64,000 nucleotides of DNA, from NCBI GenBank assembly GCA_030770425.1, contig JASJFT010000014.1:310001-374000 (forward strand), read 5' to 3'. Source of the DNA: Darksidea phi (taxonomy: Eukaryota; Ascomycota; Dothideomycetes; Pleosporales; Lentitheciaceae). The notes beneath the pieces were generated by a model. That model worked only from the letters and a program-made list of their open reading frames with translations. It was not told the origin of the DNA and did not search any database. The position numbers and the translations under genes were made by a program. Shown piece by piece: positions 23,027-35,325 of the stretch (the first letter of the stretch is position 1; the number at the start of each line of letters is the position of its first letter).

Positions 23027-24903
23027 CTACCCCTGAAAGCCATGTAATAGCCCATTCAACCACACACCCGCGGCATACGCACCAGGGTCAGGTATCCGAC
23101 TCCGATCACTCCCATCATCACCTACATACGTTGCACGTCCAAACTTCGCTTTCATCTGGCTCGTCTTATCTGCGCTCTCTTCCGCTACCTTGACTGCCTT
23201 TGCTAGATCCTTCGTCTCGCCTAACGTGTTGACGAATGGGATCAAGACATCCATGACTGTTCTGTCACCTTCACGAGCGGATGTGTAATTCTTCAAATTG
23301 TCCAACGCTAGTTTTGCAGCTTCTGAAACAGTTCCAATATCTAAGGGCTTTGAATCCTTGATTGTGAGGTTGTGTAGTGCGTTTGTGAAGGCGGTAACGA
23401 GGATGGATAGGATGGCGCCGAGAGAGCCGCCGACGTCTTCCACGTTCTCGCCAATACTCTCCAACAATTCGAGGAGTGGCTTCTCTTCAGCACCATTAGT
23501 TTGGATGTTTCCCAATATTGCTTTGCATACACCCGCAACTGCTTCTCCGCAGTCGCCATCGCCCATCTGCAAATCGTACTGCGTGATCTTTGGTTCCGCT
23601 TCAAGGCCCGCATTACACGCTTTCTTCAGCGCTGGAATAAGAGAAGAAGGCGTCGCGGGGCCTTTGTTGCTATCGTCTGATGAAGTGGCCGCGGCGTTAG
23701 CCTTTTGTCTTCGGTCGTCCATTTCTTTCGATACGTTTACGGGAACGTAGTTGTTCTTGGGCCATGCGGGTGCGTTTGTTGGTGCATCCAGGAGCTCGAT
23801 GACTTCTTCCACACTAACGTCCATCGATTGTGCCATACCTGTCATGTTGCCTAGCGTAATGGAGAAACCTTGACCGTTAAGTGATGTCTCGAGGATACCG
23901 GCGTAGATGCGTGTTGGGACGATGTTCCATTCCAACTTTAGCTGCTCGAGTGTAACATTGGTAAGCGCTTCCAGCTCGAGTCCCGATAGACCGCCAAAGT
24001 TGTTAATGAGCATGACGACGTTGTCTTTAGAATTAAATTTAACGAATGCGCGGTCAGAGTCTTTTGGGTCGAGGAGGTATTTCAGCATCTCTTTGACGAT
24101 GTCTTCGACCGGAGGCATGGGAGATATTGTGCGGAGGCCCTAGGTTATATTAGCAATGCAGAGCACCCAGTTAACGACAGTACTTACAGGTTCATTGTGA
24201 ATACCCATTCCAAGAACACACGCATCTGCCGGTACCTGTTCAAATGCCTCACGGCCGGGTACGTGACAGTGATCTAGAGACGTTCCGATGGTAACGAGCT
24301 GTGAATTGCCCAACTCGCCAATCTGTCTACACCTCTCGAACGCCCAACCTTTCTGTGACGCCGCACCGATGAGTTTGATAACTGCGCAAATGTCGTTAGC
24401 AAGTTACATACTTCACGTGCAAAGGTCATACCGAGCAAATTTCCCGCCAAACCCCTTCTCCCCACTTTCCCACTCTTCTTCCTCCCTAAACTAGCGTCCT
24501 CCGCCATGCACACGACATCCACCTTATACCCCATCGCTTGGCCCTTCTCCCTCGCCAGCCCGAAGTGCAGCATATCACCCGTATAATTGGTTATGCACAG
24601 AATAATGCCCTCATCACTCGGCACGTTGCGGATCCCCGCCATAATTTGCTTTGTGCTCGGAGATGCAAAAATATCACCACAGACCGCGGCCGAAAGCATG
24701 CCATCACCCACGAACCCGGACCATGCAGGCTCGTGGCCAGAACCACCGCCGGAGATGATGGTGACTTGGTTGGGTGGATGCGCGGTATTGTAGACAACGC
24801 GGTGGGTAGCATCGAGGGCCATATGCTTATTTCGGGTGGTGAGGGAGGTGAGCATGTGGACGACCATGCCATCGGGGCTGGAGAAGAAGTGTTTTCGGGA
24901 CAT
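23027..24903 (-). CDS. dak: Dihydroxyacetone kinase
   Basis: ATP-dependent kinase that phosphorylates dihydroxyacetone to DHAP in glycerol and methylglyoxal metabolism, in the cytosol. Exons 24903-24432, 24381-24188 and 24139-23027 join in frame to 592 residues, the normal length for the single-chain fungal enzyme; introns are 50 and 48 nt. The N-terminal DhaK domain has G-G-G-S-G-H-E-P (substrate-binding His57) and C-G-D-I-F with Asp77. The C-terminal DhaL domain starts near residue 375 and has M-G-D-G-D-C-G, the Asp cluster that holds Mg-ATP, and later G-A-Y-A-A-G-V-W. All key residues are present. Normal housekeeping gene. Confidence 0.95.
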
Positions 24904-25994
24904 AATGGCCAGTGAGATGTGCTTCTCTCGCTGTGCTCAGGAATCGCTAGATGTTGCAAAGAGCTTTGCGCCTACTCAATTGGTGGCTATTATATATATG
25001 CACGGGTCAGTGTTGTCATTCAAGAGGCTGAGAGTTATAATCAAGCACCGAGTGGAGCCAATAGTGAAGACTTACATACAGACAGCGCTCGCGATATAAC
25101 CGAGAGGAATGCGTTGTGTAAAACTTCGAGGAGAAACCAGAGACTAAAAACGAGGGATGAAAAGGCGCACCTGCGGTTCATCAAAGCGGATATGAGCAGT
25201 ATATAAAGCTCCCCGCGGCGCCCCGCCCTGCTCAGCACCCCCGCCATATTGAGGGGCACATGCAAGGCATGAACCACAGAACAGGCGCGGCAGAACCTGG
25301 ATCGTCACGTACGACACGCGACGCACCTCGATATCCTGAATATAGAAAGGCCACTCATTGAATCACGACAAGAGCCGCGGTGTTCGCGTCGGCTTTTCCT
25401 AAGCCGGATATCCCGGTGGGCTTGGTACTGGTTGTGGCTTGGTAGGTGAGCTCGCATCGGCGCCGGCACCGAACACCCGGGCTCATCACAAGGTCGTAAG
25501 TAGTCTAAGTATTTGCAGCTTTTTGGACTTCTTGAACATCTCAAGGGCATTGGTAAAAGAAACCCCCTTCGTGGGAGCAGGTCCAGCGCGTCGGCCAGAA
25601 ACATTTCGGGCGATTGAGGTTACTCTCGTCTCGAGGTACCCAAGTCGATGTTTTCTTCAATGGCTTTGGAGCCGTCGGTGATGGTAAACTCAACGGAAAG
25701 GCGGAGTGGTTTAGGTACTGATTAAGTGCTGATTTGGTATTACTATATACGCTATCAATATCGTAGGCTCCTATCCAGTTACCTTTTCCGTAAGCTGCTG
25801 ATCGAAGTGCATCTCAACCCTCTGCCTCAAAGCGGGCGCAGATATCCAAAAGCCATGCCGCCCCGTAAACGTCCATTACAAGTTCTCATGCGATGCTTTC
25901 AATGCGCCCAAACGCCATGCCATGCAGCGCATCAGTATAAACAAAAGTGGTATGTCGCAGCGCCGGAGATGTGAAAAAGAAAATAGCATGTTGG
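24904..25994. other. Intergenic region between dak and chs7
   Basis: Contains the dak promoter and the 3' flank of chs7. Short ORFs show no recognisable protein. A TATATATATG run at about 24991-25000 lies roughly 90 bp upstream of the dak start codon. Confidence 0.45.
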
Positions 25995-27095
25995 TTAGTG
26001 TCCGCCCACAGAGTAGTGTGAAGTACGACCGTAGGGCTGCTGGTACATAGACGGTGCGTATTCGGACTCGTTGTAGACGGTACCGCGCTTATCTTCTTCG
26101 GGGATAAGCTCCTTGACTTCCCAGTTGTGCGCTTTGACGCCGACAGAGAATTCGAGGTCTTCGCGAGTGATCGAGTCCCAGTACTGTTCGTATCTGTTAG
26201 TGGGATGCTGACGGTGATGAGCAGGATCATACACACCTTGTAGACCATCATGACGGCCAGCAGATTGCAAATGGTCGCGAAGAAGAGGCCGTCCACATAG
26301 TGCTGCACATTTTCGCAGATGGTGTCGCTAAAGACATAGAGAGTGACCTGGCCAATGACAAAGAAGAACACGCCAAAGATGATGTCGCCCATAGGCCAGC
26401 GGTCCTCGAGGGTGCCGATGACGAGTAGGACCTGGCTAGCTGTGTAGACAAAGAGCATGACGGCGTTGACGATGTACGTGACGACGAAGATACCGACCGG
26501 GTTGTCGGGGCTCAGGCCGGCCCAGCCCTTGAAGGTGAGCAGCGACACGGCACCGCCAATGATGAACATGGCAATCGAGCACAGTCGCAACAGCCACACC
26601 GAGAGCGTTGTTCCATCCTCATACAGCTGGAAGCCGACGAACCCATTGATAAGCAAACATGTGCAGAGGGCCGAGGTTAGCCCGTTCTGTGCAGCAGCGA
26701 AGTACGGGTATGTGCCGGATCCGGGCGGGCTGACACCGGCGTCGAGGACGAGCGAGATGATGGTAAGGGCCATGTAGATGTAGAAGAAGGAAGTGATTTC
26801 TTTGCGGCCTGTCAAACGTTAGCGCCGCCCGTCAGCTATGCCATGCATCTCTCGACATACCAACAGCCGTGAACTTGGAGCGCACGTGGATAATCATCAC
26901 CACCGTCATGACGAGCGCCAGAATGTGCATGAAGTCGTTCGCAGTTTGGAAGATGAGCGTGTTTGCAATTTCAATCGTCCGCGAGTAACACGACGCCTGG
27001 ATGCCGGTGCCGTTGTTGATCTGCTGGTGACCGACAAGCGCACACAGCGGTATCGATGTCTTGACGCATATCGTCGAGAAGTCGCCGAAGCCCAT
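25995..27095 (-). CDS. chs7: Chitin synthase export chaperone Chs7
   Basis: Polytopic ER membrane protein needed for export of class IV chitin synthase (Chs3 type) to the cell surface. Exons 27095-26861, 26808-26237 and 26183-25995 join in frame to 331 residues; introns are 52 and 53 nt. The N-terminus M-G-F-G-D-F-S-T-I-C with the Cys-rich luminal segment is typical. About seven hydrophobic segments follow, with the hallmark block G-V-S-P-P-G-S-G-T-Y-P-Y-F-A-A-A-Q-N-G. The tail is hydrophilic with Y-W-D-S-I-T-R-E-D-L-E-F. Length and motifs match the family throughout. Confidence 0.95.
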
Positions 27096-28004
27096 GGTGT
27101 TGTCGACGTGTTTGTGCGATTATCCGGGCGCCGGAATGAAGCTGAGAACAGGAGGCAGCCCAGCGACGGCTGAGGGGCGCGGTGGCGGTCGGTATTTTCG
27201 CAGATGAAGACTGAGTGGATGCGGAAACGAGCGGATGTATAAGAGTCACTGGAAACAACGTCGAAGGCGGGGTGGGTCGCGAGTGGACAGCGGTGGTGGT
27301 TGTCAGGGAGCGACGGTTTCAGGAGCGACGGCCGCCAAGAAGTGCACGGCCCCGCTGCAGGTCCGCTTTTGTCCTGGAGCTGTCAGCGTCAACACCACAA
27401 CCGGCCTGATGGCATCTACCACAGTGATATCGCGATATCTCACACCGTCCTCCAGAGGTCTTAATCCACATATGCAGACCTTCAGAGTCCATACGATGGT
27501 TGAGAGCAGGGCTTGTCGCCCTGTTCACCCTGGCTACTCCGGCACGGTACCTTCCACAACACTCACCCGGGCTTGACGGTTCTTTACATTCCCGATGGTC
27601 GTTTTATGCTGTGAAATTAAGGAGATCATGGGCTATTACACGTCCGCAGCCTACCATCGCTATAGTGGTGTCCGGATGAGACGTTTCACACTATCAGGCA
27701 GAATGCAACCGTCTCTAACGTTACCCAACTTCTATCAGACGTTTCGCGGCACCTACGAACGAGGACAGGTTTTGAACGGGTGCTATTGATATTTTAAACC
27801 CAGCTTTTGTCTATTCAAAGGCGTCCATTTCGGCGCCGCAACACTAGAACTTAATGACTTCATTCGCCAGCAAACATGGCAGACTATTGTCTTCCCAGCC
27901 AACGAATGCCGCCTCTCGCTAACACTCCAAAAAGGACTGCTGTGGCTTTGGACCGCACGATGCTTGGCCTTCTCGCCTGCGGAGACACTCGTACATAAGA
28001 AGTG
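27096..28004. other. Intergenic region, chs7 promoter side
   Basis: Lies 5' of both chs7 (minus) and the NACHT pseudogene (plus). No coding feature recognised. Confidence 0.45.
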
Positions 28005-30310
28005 ATGTTCAGTCTCCCTCAGCTGAACCCCTCCCTTCTACTCCTCTTTCCGCCCACCACGGAAGCTCTAGTGGCCGTTGGGTTGGCCTCAAACGTTGTA
28101 CAATTTGCAGATTTCGCCGGCAAAATTTTCCCTCAAACAATCAAAATATACCGCGAAGGACGTCGGTGATGACAATGATGAAGAAGAGCACCATTATAGT
28201 CATCACGATAGTCATCTCAAAGCAATCACATGCGACCTGGAACAGTTCAACGAAGATCTGAAGCAGTGTTTTGACACCGGAGGCACTTCGCAAACCGACA
28301 AATTGGCGACGTCTTGCAGAAATATTGCGCATTTGCGGAGGGTACAACAAGATTATCATCAGCCTTTTCACAACCCTTAGAAAGCTAAAAAGCACAAAGA
28401 GAAAAGCATGGAGCGGTTTTGTCAGTGCATTAAGGACTGTCTAGAGCGAAGGCGAAATTCAAGCGTTGCGCCAGACGTTGGATAGCTATCGGCAGCAGAT
28501 AACATTGCATCTTCTCGCCTCAGTCCGATAAGATTGGTAGTTTCTTCGACACATATCTTACTAATAAGGCAGAAGGGAAGAGATTTGATCTTTGCAACAG
28601 ACGCGAGCCAAGGGGGAAGAGTATCTGCTCACCACAGTAAGTCAAACACGCTCCACTGTAGAGGCCTTAGTGAAGAAGTTCTCTATTCAAGGAAGCTGGG
28701 AGGAGGAGGTCATCGAAGTAATGTACGACGATTACAAACAAAATGAGACCATGAAATACCTGCGCACCTCTCCGGCAGTCGGCATGGCGAGCAGCCTAGA
28801 TGGCAAAGATAGTCGGCGCTTCAATGAAGGCCTCCTTGACTGGATTCGCTTTACGGAGCTCGACAACCGGCACGAGAAAATTTATGCGGCTTATGAGCAG
28901 ACTTTTGAATGGATGTTTCTCGACCTGTCGAGCACTGAATGGTCAAACTTTCCCAGCTGGCTCAAGAATGACGACGAACAACTGTATTGGATAACGGGAA
29001 AGCCGGCTGTTGGAAAGTCCACGTTGATGAAGTTCATCTACTCGGATCCCCGCACGAAGGAGCACCTCCGGGATTGGGCGAAAGACAAGCAGCTCATCTT
29101 CCGTGCCTTTTAGTTCTGGAACCCGGGAACAGGGATGTAGGTGTCTGAAGAAGGGTTAGCCCGCACTCTACTCCACTCCGCCCTCCGCCAAGCACTAGAG
29201 CTCTGGTCACTACTCTTTCCTTATCAGATGGAAGAGTATGTCGCATACCGGAATCCATGGAACAAGCCTCTCACATGGGATGCAATACTGCGCGCATTCC
29301 GGCTTCTCGTAGAAGGAGCTAGGAATGACTACAGGCTATTCTTTCTCATTGACGGCTTGGACAGATATGACGATGAGCACGAAAAAATTATCAACATGAT
29401 CCAAGGGTTTATCTCGCCCCATGTCAAGACGTGTGTGTCAAGTCGGCCTTAGAACATATTTCAAGCCAGCTTCCAAGAGAGGCCGAGCCTTAAACTAGAA
29501 GATATTACTTACAAGGACATTAAACTTTACGTGAGCAGGCGGTTTCATCATAGCAGAGGGTTCGAAGAGAGGCGAAGCGAGACGCCAGACGAAGCAAATC
29601 AGTTAGTCGAAAATATCACCCAGAAGTCAGCCGGTGTCTTTGTATAGGTTGCACTTGTCACCGGCTCGCTGCTAGAGGGACTTGCGGACGGGGAGCGCCT
29701 CAATGACCTTCAGGATCGACTAGATACTATGCCTACAGACCTCAAGATTTTTTTCTGGACATACTATGCCACCTCCCAGATGCCCACCCTGCGCGAACGT
29801 CGCAACTACTCCAAATTTTCCGCGCATCACTTTCTCAGTTGAATCTATTCATTCTCATACGCGGATGAAAACGATCCTAAGTACACGTTGGAGTTCAAAG
29901 CTGGCACCAGATCCATAGACCAGGCCAATGCACGAGCGAAAATTCTACCACGTCGACTCAACGCATGTTGCAAAGGCCTTATCGAATCTAAGCCCGTCGC
30001 AGGCCGCCCACTCGCTGACGCACAAGTCGGCTACCTCTACCGGACGGTGAAAGATTATGTCGAGCGCGAAGACAGTTGATTTTGCTTCCTGGCCATGACC
30101 GATAGCCCCTTCAATCCGTACACACGGCTCGGCAGCGCATACATCGTTAAACTCAAAACCAGCGACCGCAATATCTTCCACTGTGACTATCGTTGGAAGA
30201 CCTTCTAGGGCTACGTTACCTATGCTATGCAGTATGCGACACGTGCTGATCCTGGCTGTGCTGCAAATGAAGCTGCTGAACAACAACGCTCATCAATATG
30301 GATGCCCGTG
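28005..30310 (+). pseudogene. NACHT-type STAND NTPase pseudogene
   Basis: The remains of a fungal NOD-like receptor can be followed over 2.3 kb. An N-terminal helical domain starts at the ATG 28005 (A-L-V-A-V-G-L-A-S-N-V-V-Q-F). Then come a P-loop G-K-P-A-V-G-K-S-T near 29000 and a Walker B L-F-F-L-I-D-G-L-D near 29340. Downstream helical blocks such as G-Y-L-Y-R-T-V-K-D-Y-V-E-R lie near 30030, and T-R-A-D-P near 30240. Frameshifts occur between 28130 and 28600, and TAG stops at 29111, 29135, 29450 and 29645 interrupt it. Most stops fit a CAG-to-TAG or TGG-to-TAG change. The homology runs right up to the start of the next reading frame, a transposase. Confidence 0.8.
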
Positions 30311-31887
30311 AGCTAGCTATACAAAGCGCTATTCGCGATTTTAATGAAGGTCTTTATCCTAGCCAGCGCGCTGCAGCTAAGGCGTACAATGTCCCTCCAC
30401 CTACTCTCTCCGCTCGTATACGCGGTACGATAGCTCGCGCTGCCAGCCATTAGCACCAGCAGCGATTAGCTCCTCTACAAGAGGACTTCCTTGTCGAACG
30501 GATCCTTGAAGAAGACGCACGCGGCTGTCCTCCCTCACACGCCCGCGCTCGAGAAATGGCGAATCGAATCCTACGTATGAACGGCGACGATCAGCCTATT
30601 GGCAAGCACTGGCTCCCACCCTTCATCAAGCGCCAGCCACGCATCGCCTCAGTTATCGGCCGAAAGATTGAGGCTCAGAGAGTCGAGGCAGCTACGTCAG
30701 ATCAGCTACGCGCGTTCCTCGAGCTCTATGAGCAGACGCGACAGCGCCTTAGTATATGGGCAGAGAATACGTACAATGTGGACGAGACTGGCGTCGCACT
30801 AGGGGTATGTACGAATACGAGGGTTCTTGCCAAAGCATCAAAGAAGAAGGCTGACGTCAAGTCGCCAGAGAACCGCGAATGGGTATCAATCATTGAGTGC
30901 GTATCAGCAATAGGGCGGAAGCTGCGCTGCGCAGTTATCTTCGAGGGCCAGAGCCTACAGACTACCTAGCTCCCAGCCGAAGTACCCAATTGGCTATATA
31001 CGACTTCTGACAATGGGTGGACGTCAAAAGTAATTGGCGTTGAGTGGCTACAGCGTATATTTCTCCCCGATACGGCGCCAGCAGATAGGCAATATCGATT
31101 CCTGATTCTTGACGGGCATGGCAGCCATATTGATATCGAATTCTTATGGCTCTGTAAACAGCACCGAATCGAGCTCTTATACCTACCTGCGCATTCCTCT
31201 CACATCTTACAGCCCCTAGATCTTGCCCCTTTCTCAGTGATCAAGTCGAGTTACCGACGTCAGATCCAGGAGCTCGCATCGCTTGACGACGCCGCGCCCG
31301 TCAAGAAGGAGCGCTTTATTAGCTGCTACTATCAAGCTATGGAGGAAGGCTTTACAGAGCGTATAATTCGAGCTGGCTGGCAGGCTGCTGGTATCTGCCC
31401 ATTCAACATTAATCACGTGCTTAGCTCGTCGCAAGTCTCCCATAGGCCCACATCGCCTATGCCTCAGCAGCAGCCTCAGCAGCAGCCTAAGATCTTCCTC
31501 TCCACCCCTCAAGGCCCTCGGGATCTTTACTTAGTGCAGCGCGACGTCCAAAGCCTCGAAAATATAGGTCGTACGACCCGGCTCCTCCTACAGAGAGCAG
31601 ATAAGGCGCTAGCAGCTGCAAATCCTAGAGCAGCAGGGCTAGAAGCAGAGAAAAGACGCCTTGAGTATCATCTACAGACTGCTAGCTCTCAGCGTCCTCG
31701 AAAGCGCGTTCAGATAGATCCCAATCAACGCTTTGCAGAGGTAGAAACGATCGTGGAGGCTATGCGCGCAGCTGAGGCTTCAGTGGCTCAGCAACGTACA
31801 TCTACTATATCAAGCGCTTTAGAAAGGGCTGCCGTAGTTACAGCAGCTGCAGCGCTTGAATCTATGTGTACGCAATGGCAATTATAA
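30298..31887 (+). pseudogene. Pogo/Fot1-type transposase with two in-frame TAG stops
   Basis: One continuous frame of 530 codons holds a complete transposase apart from TAG at 30451-30453 and 30967-30969, both probably former CAG. The N-terminus is a helix-turn-helix DNA-binding region (A-I-R-D-F-N-E-G...A-A-A-K-A-Y-N-V). The DDE domain keeps all three acidic residues: N-V-D-E-T-G, L-I-L-D-G-H-G-S-H, and L-Q-P-L-D-L-A-P. A Gln-rich linker and an Ala-rich coiled tail follow. The intact protein would cut and paste its element at TA sites. The ATG abuts NACHT homology, so no 5' terminal repeat is left. Confidence 0.85.
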
Positions 31888-32146
31888 TCAGCGTTGTGGA
31901 GATATCGCATGTTTCGTGCGTTTTGGATGGGTGACTCGCTTCCCCGGGTGACTCGCTTCTATGTACAATACGCTAGCTTAGTGGACCATGCTCCGCGTGC
32001 CCGGTTCTGGGCCCCAAACTGGTAGCTCTGCTCGGCATGTTTTAGCTCTAACCGACTCGGCAGTACCAGATACTCACAGTGGTAACCCCGCAATAATTTT
32101 TTTATTTTTTCCCCGATCCTCTTCTCATATACGCACAAAAACTCAA
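31888..32146. other. 3' flank of the transposon with a doubled GTGACTCGCTT motif
   Basis: GGGTGACTCGCTTC occurs twice in close succession around 31928-31960, the second followed by TATGTA. It resembles the ends of the 316-bp MITE at 37785-38100 (CCACTCGCTTG...ACATGT), so it may be the 3' terminal repeat of the transposon. Confidence 0.4.
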
Positions 32147-32221
32147 CGCCCCTGGCGCAAAGTCATGGCCAGAGCGGGTCGGCCGTCCTCCCTGCTAGCG
32201 CTATCAAGGTGTTCGTCTGCC
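32147..32221. repeat. Left copy of a ~75-bp imperfect direct repeat
   Basis: About three quarters identical to 34133-34207, including the shared GCGGGTCGGCCGTCCTC-like core and AGGTGTTCGTCT end. The two copies bracket the segment that holds the WD40 fragment and the DIL gene. Confidence 0.7.
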
Positions 32222-32323
32222 TTCTGACTAGACCTAAGTGTGGCAAATCCTCCGAGGTAGTTCTATCACTAGCTATCTTGTCAATAAAACCGGCTGTCAT
32301 AGCTTGGACGTGGCATATTTTGT

Positions 32324-32640
32324 CTAATATTTACACTTATCCTGAGACCCCTCTATGAAAAAGAAACATAACGGAATAGGCAGTATAAAATGATTGATTA
32401 ATTCCCTCAAGATAGATGCCCGTAAGCTCCTAGGATTCGTCAAGCTCAAAGTTGTATGCCCACACCTTTCCCATCCGACGCCAAGGCCAATCGTATTCCC
32501 CGACACAACTGAGCAGGACAGCCGATACTCGTCATTTGTATAGGCAATGAAGAGTTCACGTATAGGAAAACGGTGCGCTCCATACCGCGAAAAGACGTAC
32601 TGAAAACGCTTGTGGGGCACTCATTGCTGTTAATATGATC
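32324..32640 (-). pseudogene. Fragment of a HET-NACHT-WD40-type protein C-terminus
   Basis: On the minus strand, Y-R-L-S-C-S-V-V-S-G-N-T-I-G-L-G-V-G corresponds closely to the C-terminal end of the HNWD protein at 48371 (Y-R-P-S-C-S-A-V-S-D-N-T-I-G-V-G-V-G). Nucleotide similarity extends past the stop into the 3' flank (CCCCTCTATGAAA in both). No WD repeats remain. It lies just downstream of the DIL reading frame. Confidence 0.7.
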
Positions 32641-32664
32641 GTGTTCGAACTCCAGTTTCTCTTG

Positions 32665-34121
32665 CTATGCGACGGCCTGTGCAGAGACAATCTCAGCAAG
32701 TCTCCTCAGGCGAGGTGTTTGTAGCCCTATAGTTCGTGATTAGTATGTTTTCATAGCTTGGAAAACGGAATAAGATGCTTACAGGAGGGTGTGAACGTCT
32801 CCAGCGCAGTCATGACACGTGGCTCAGCGATTTCATAGGGTCCGCTGTCCTCCATATCTACGGCGGGAAGGAGTGTATCACTCTTCTTTGTTGCTCGCGA
32901 AGCGACAACCTTCAAGAATTCCCCATTAATTGGCTGTTCGTAGCTGGTCACGAGATACTGGCTAAGTAGCTTGTGGATCTGGTTCGGCGATAGCATCCAG
33001 CAGATATCTTGGATGATCTCGATATCGTTGAGAGTGGTCTTCTTGAGCTGTAGAAGTTTGGTGGCCTGCATGAGATGCTCAAGTTGTAGTGTGCACTCAG
33101 GCAAATCATGGCTCTTGCACCACTCTTCAATCCTAGTGATATTGTAGTTGATCTGAAGACCGCGCTTCCAGGAAAAGAAGTTTCTCCTCATCAACATATC
33201 GTTGAATGCTGTGACTCCAACTAGGCGGAATATCTCCGTTAGGGTCTGGGTGATGATGGAATCTTCCAAGTAAAAAGCCTTCATGGCCTTGTAAATATCG
33301 TTGAGCAGGCTGAGAAGGTTCTCTACACTATAGGCAGGCGCGATATTAGGTTGCAGGGACTTGCCAAGGAATCTGCTGTTCTCATTAACGACAAAGCCAG
33401 GAAGGGATTGTGACTCGATGATGGCCGGCACAATCATTTTGTGGAGCTTCCTCTTAAGCACCTTCATCCAAGTGTGGTAGATGGAGAACTCTAAGCTCTC
33501 CAAGTCATGCTTGACAATTTCAAGCAGACGGTCGTACTCATGGGAGCCCGTTCTTTGTTGCTCATACCAGTCTTCTGCGAGGAAGATGAAGGAGAGCATC
33601 TCGTGCACGTTAGAGAGCCAGAATGCACCTAGATTTACCGCTTCATCACCATCGCGTTGCACAACCTCCTCGATTGATTGCATTACATTGGCCAGGAAGC
33701 GCTCAGACTCATTGACGAAGCCATTATTCCACATCTCGGAGGTAACAAGGCTGATGAGATGTGCCGGGAAGAGAACCTCCTTGTCAGTTGGCGCCGGGTT
33801 GGTGGCTGGCGAAGGGATCTTGAGATTCTTGATCAGACCCATGGCGACCTCATTATTGAGATTGCCCTCGTCGGCTAGAATATCCTCAAGCTCGAACTCG
33901 ACATTGTCCGGGCTAGGGCTGAAGGTGGAGCTAGGCAGGCTCTGACGGTAACTAGTGGCGCTAGAGACAGTTTTACCACGACGCTTATCAGAAATTGGTC
34001 GAATAGAGTAATTGGGCCGGAAAGCAAGGCCCCGCTGGGCAACTTCGCCACCTTTCCAGAGGAAAGGGCAGAGCTTTGATGGTGGTGGTGGCCATGCATG
34101 GCAAGACCCTGCACGTTTCAC
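32665..34121 (-). CDS. Stand-alone class V myosin cargo-binding tail (DIL domain)
   Basis: Encodes only the globular tail of class V myosin, the part that binds vesicle and organelle receptors. Exon 1 is 34121-32783, a 56-nt intron follows, and exon 2 is 32726-32665; the protein is 466 residues. The block F-W-L-S-N-V-H-E-M-L-S-F (about residue 165), I-W-M-L-S-P-N-Q-I-H-K-L-L near 390 and L-Q-T-P-R-L-R-R-L-A-E-I-V at the end are hallmarks of the DIL domain. Motor, IQ motifs and coiled coil are absent: upstream sequence is a repeat, not gene. The stop TAG falls where the family has Gln (A-Q-Q-E-K-L-E), so it is probably a former CAG. It could be a captured fragment or a dominant-negative tail if expressed. 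Confidence 0.8.
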
Positions 34122-34132
34122 GAGCTGTATAC

Positions 34133-34207
34133 AGCACTCTTCGCCTCCGGCGCAAGGGCATGGCCGGTACGGGTCGGCCGTCCTCTAGGTTAGCGCCGTC
34201 GAGGTGT
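34133..34207. repeat. Right copy of the ~75-bp imperfect direct repeat
   Basis: Partner of 32147-32221. It starts only about 12 bp upstream of the DIL start codon, marking the edge of the duplicated or captured segment. Differences between the copies are largely transitions. Confidence 0.7.
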
Positions 34208-35325
34208 TCGTCTCTCGAAACCTGATTTCCAGATTATCTCATGAAGAAGATGTGGGCCTCATCAAGGCGGACGAGACCATATTTACCCAAGAGCAGTTTC
34301 TTTGTCATATTGGCATAAATACTGCTTTTACCAAAGCGTTGGTGAAGATTATGGTGGGAATCTGTGTCACGGAAACCTGCCCGCCTGTGTCACGGCCTGA
34401 CTGCAGCCATGTTCGATCAGCAATCAAATGTACTGGTATGTAGATATAAGACTTGGCCTTCGACATTTTCCATATTCCGAGTAACACAATTGTAAAGATC
34501 TATTGTTTTGCATACCACAATGTGCGAACACTGTCCTACCTGCCATCGCAAGTGGATGACACGCAATGTCCTTGTTTCATCTTCTTCCCCACGAACCTCT
34601 GGTTTTTTATAGACTTTGAACTACAAGATCTCTACCTGTGTGTAGACCCTGTGCCTCAGCAAGCTGGCCTGCGCCATACAATCGCATCTCAGCACCTCAC
34701 ATCGGGCCCTGCGCAGGCATCGGATTTGGGCATGGATTCAGTACGAGTACAGAGCGGTCAATCAGGCAAGACTGGAAACATATGCACCAAGACCTGCTGA
34801 CAGTGCTAATGACTTTGAGACCGGTGATTATGAAGATGGAAGGTCGCCGAAGCGATTGTGTCGCCGTTCGGCTATTGTGGCAGACAGGTGGTCATGGGGT
34901 CCGGAATCAGAATGGCTGCCGAAGATGATGAGACAATCCGTAGTTGGCCAGTACAGTAACTAGTGTAAGCCAATGGACTACTTGAAATAAAGCGTCGTCA
35001 TTTCACTGTGATCTGGTTTGGTTGAGGATGTCTCTTGGGAGTAGTAGTCACGTGTGAGGCTGACGATACGGTGGCACAAGAGATAAGAGGCACAAGTGCT
35101 CAAGCAGAGTCAGAGATCAAAGTTATTGCTTGCAACGGACTGCGTAAGAACAGTAGTTGAACTACGAGGAGTTCAACAGTACAGAGGTAAAGACTGTATA
35201 TATATCCCGAGTGGTCTCACTGGTCTCCGTGGTTTCAAAAGCGGGACCCCCGAGACCCATGTTACCGCGTAACGAGCATTTGCACTGCTTTTTGTACTTC
35301 GCAACAGCATGAAAAGGGTCACACA
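34208..35325. other. Non-coding region
   Basis: No recognisable gene. Short plus-strand ORFs (34204-34443, 34453-34800) show no family character. Confidence 0.4.

Noticed and set aside
25886..26270. Extended reading past the last intron of chs7
   Set aside because: It reads through the GTGTGT donor into intron and 3' flank; the spliced model restores the conserved Y-W-D-S-I-T-R tail.
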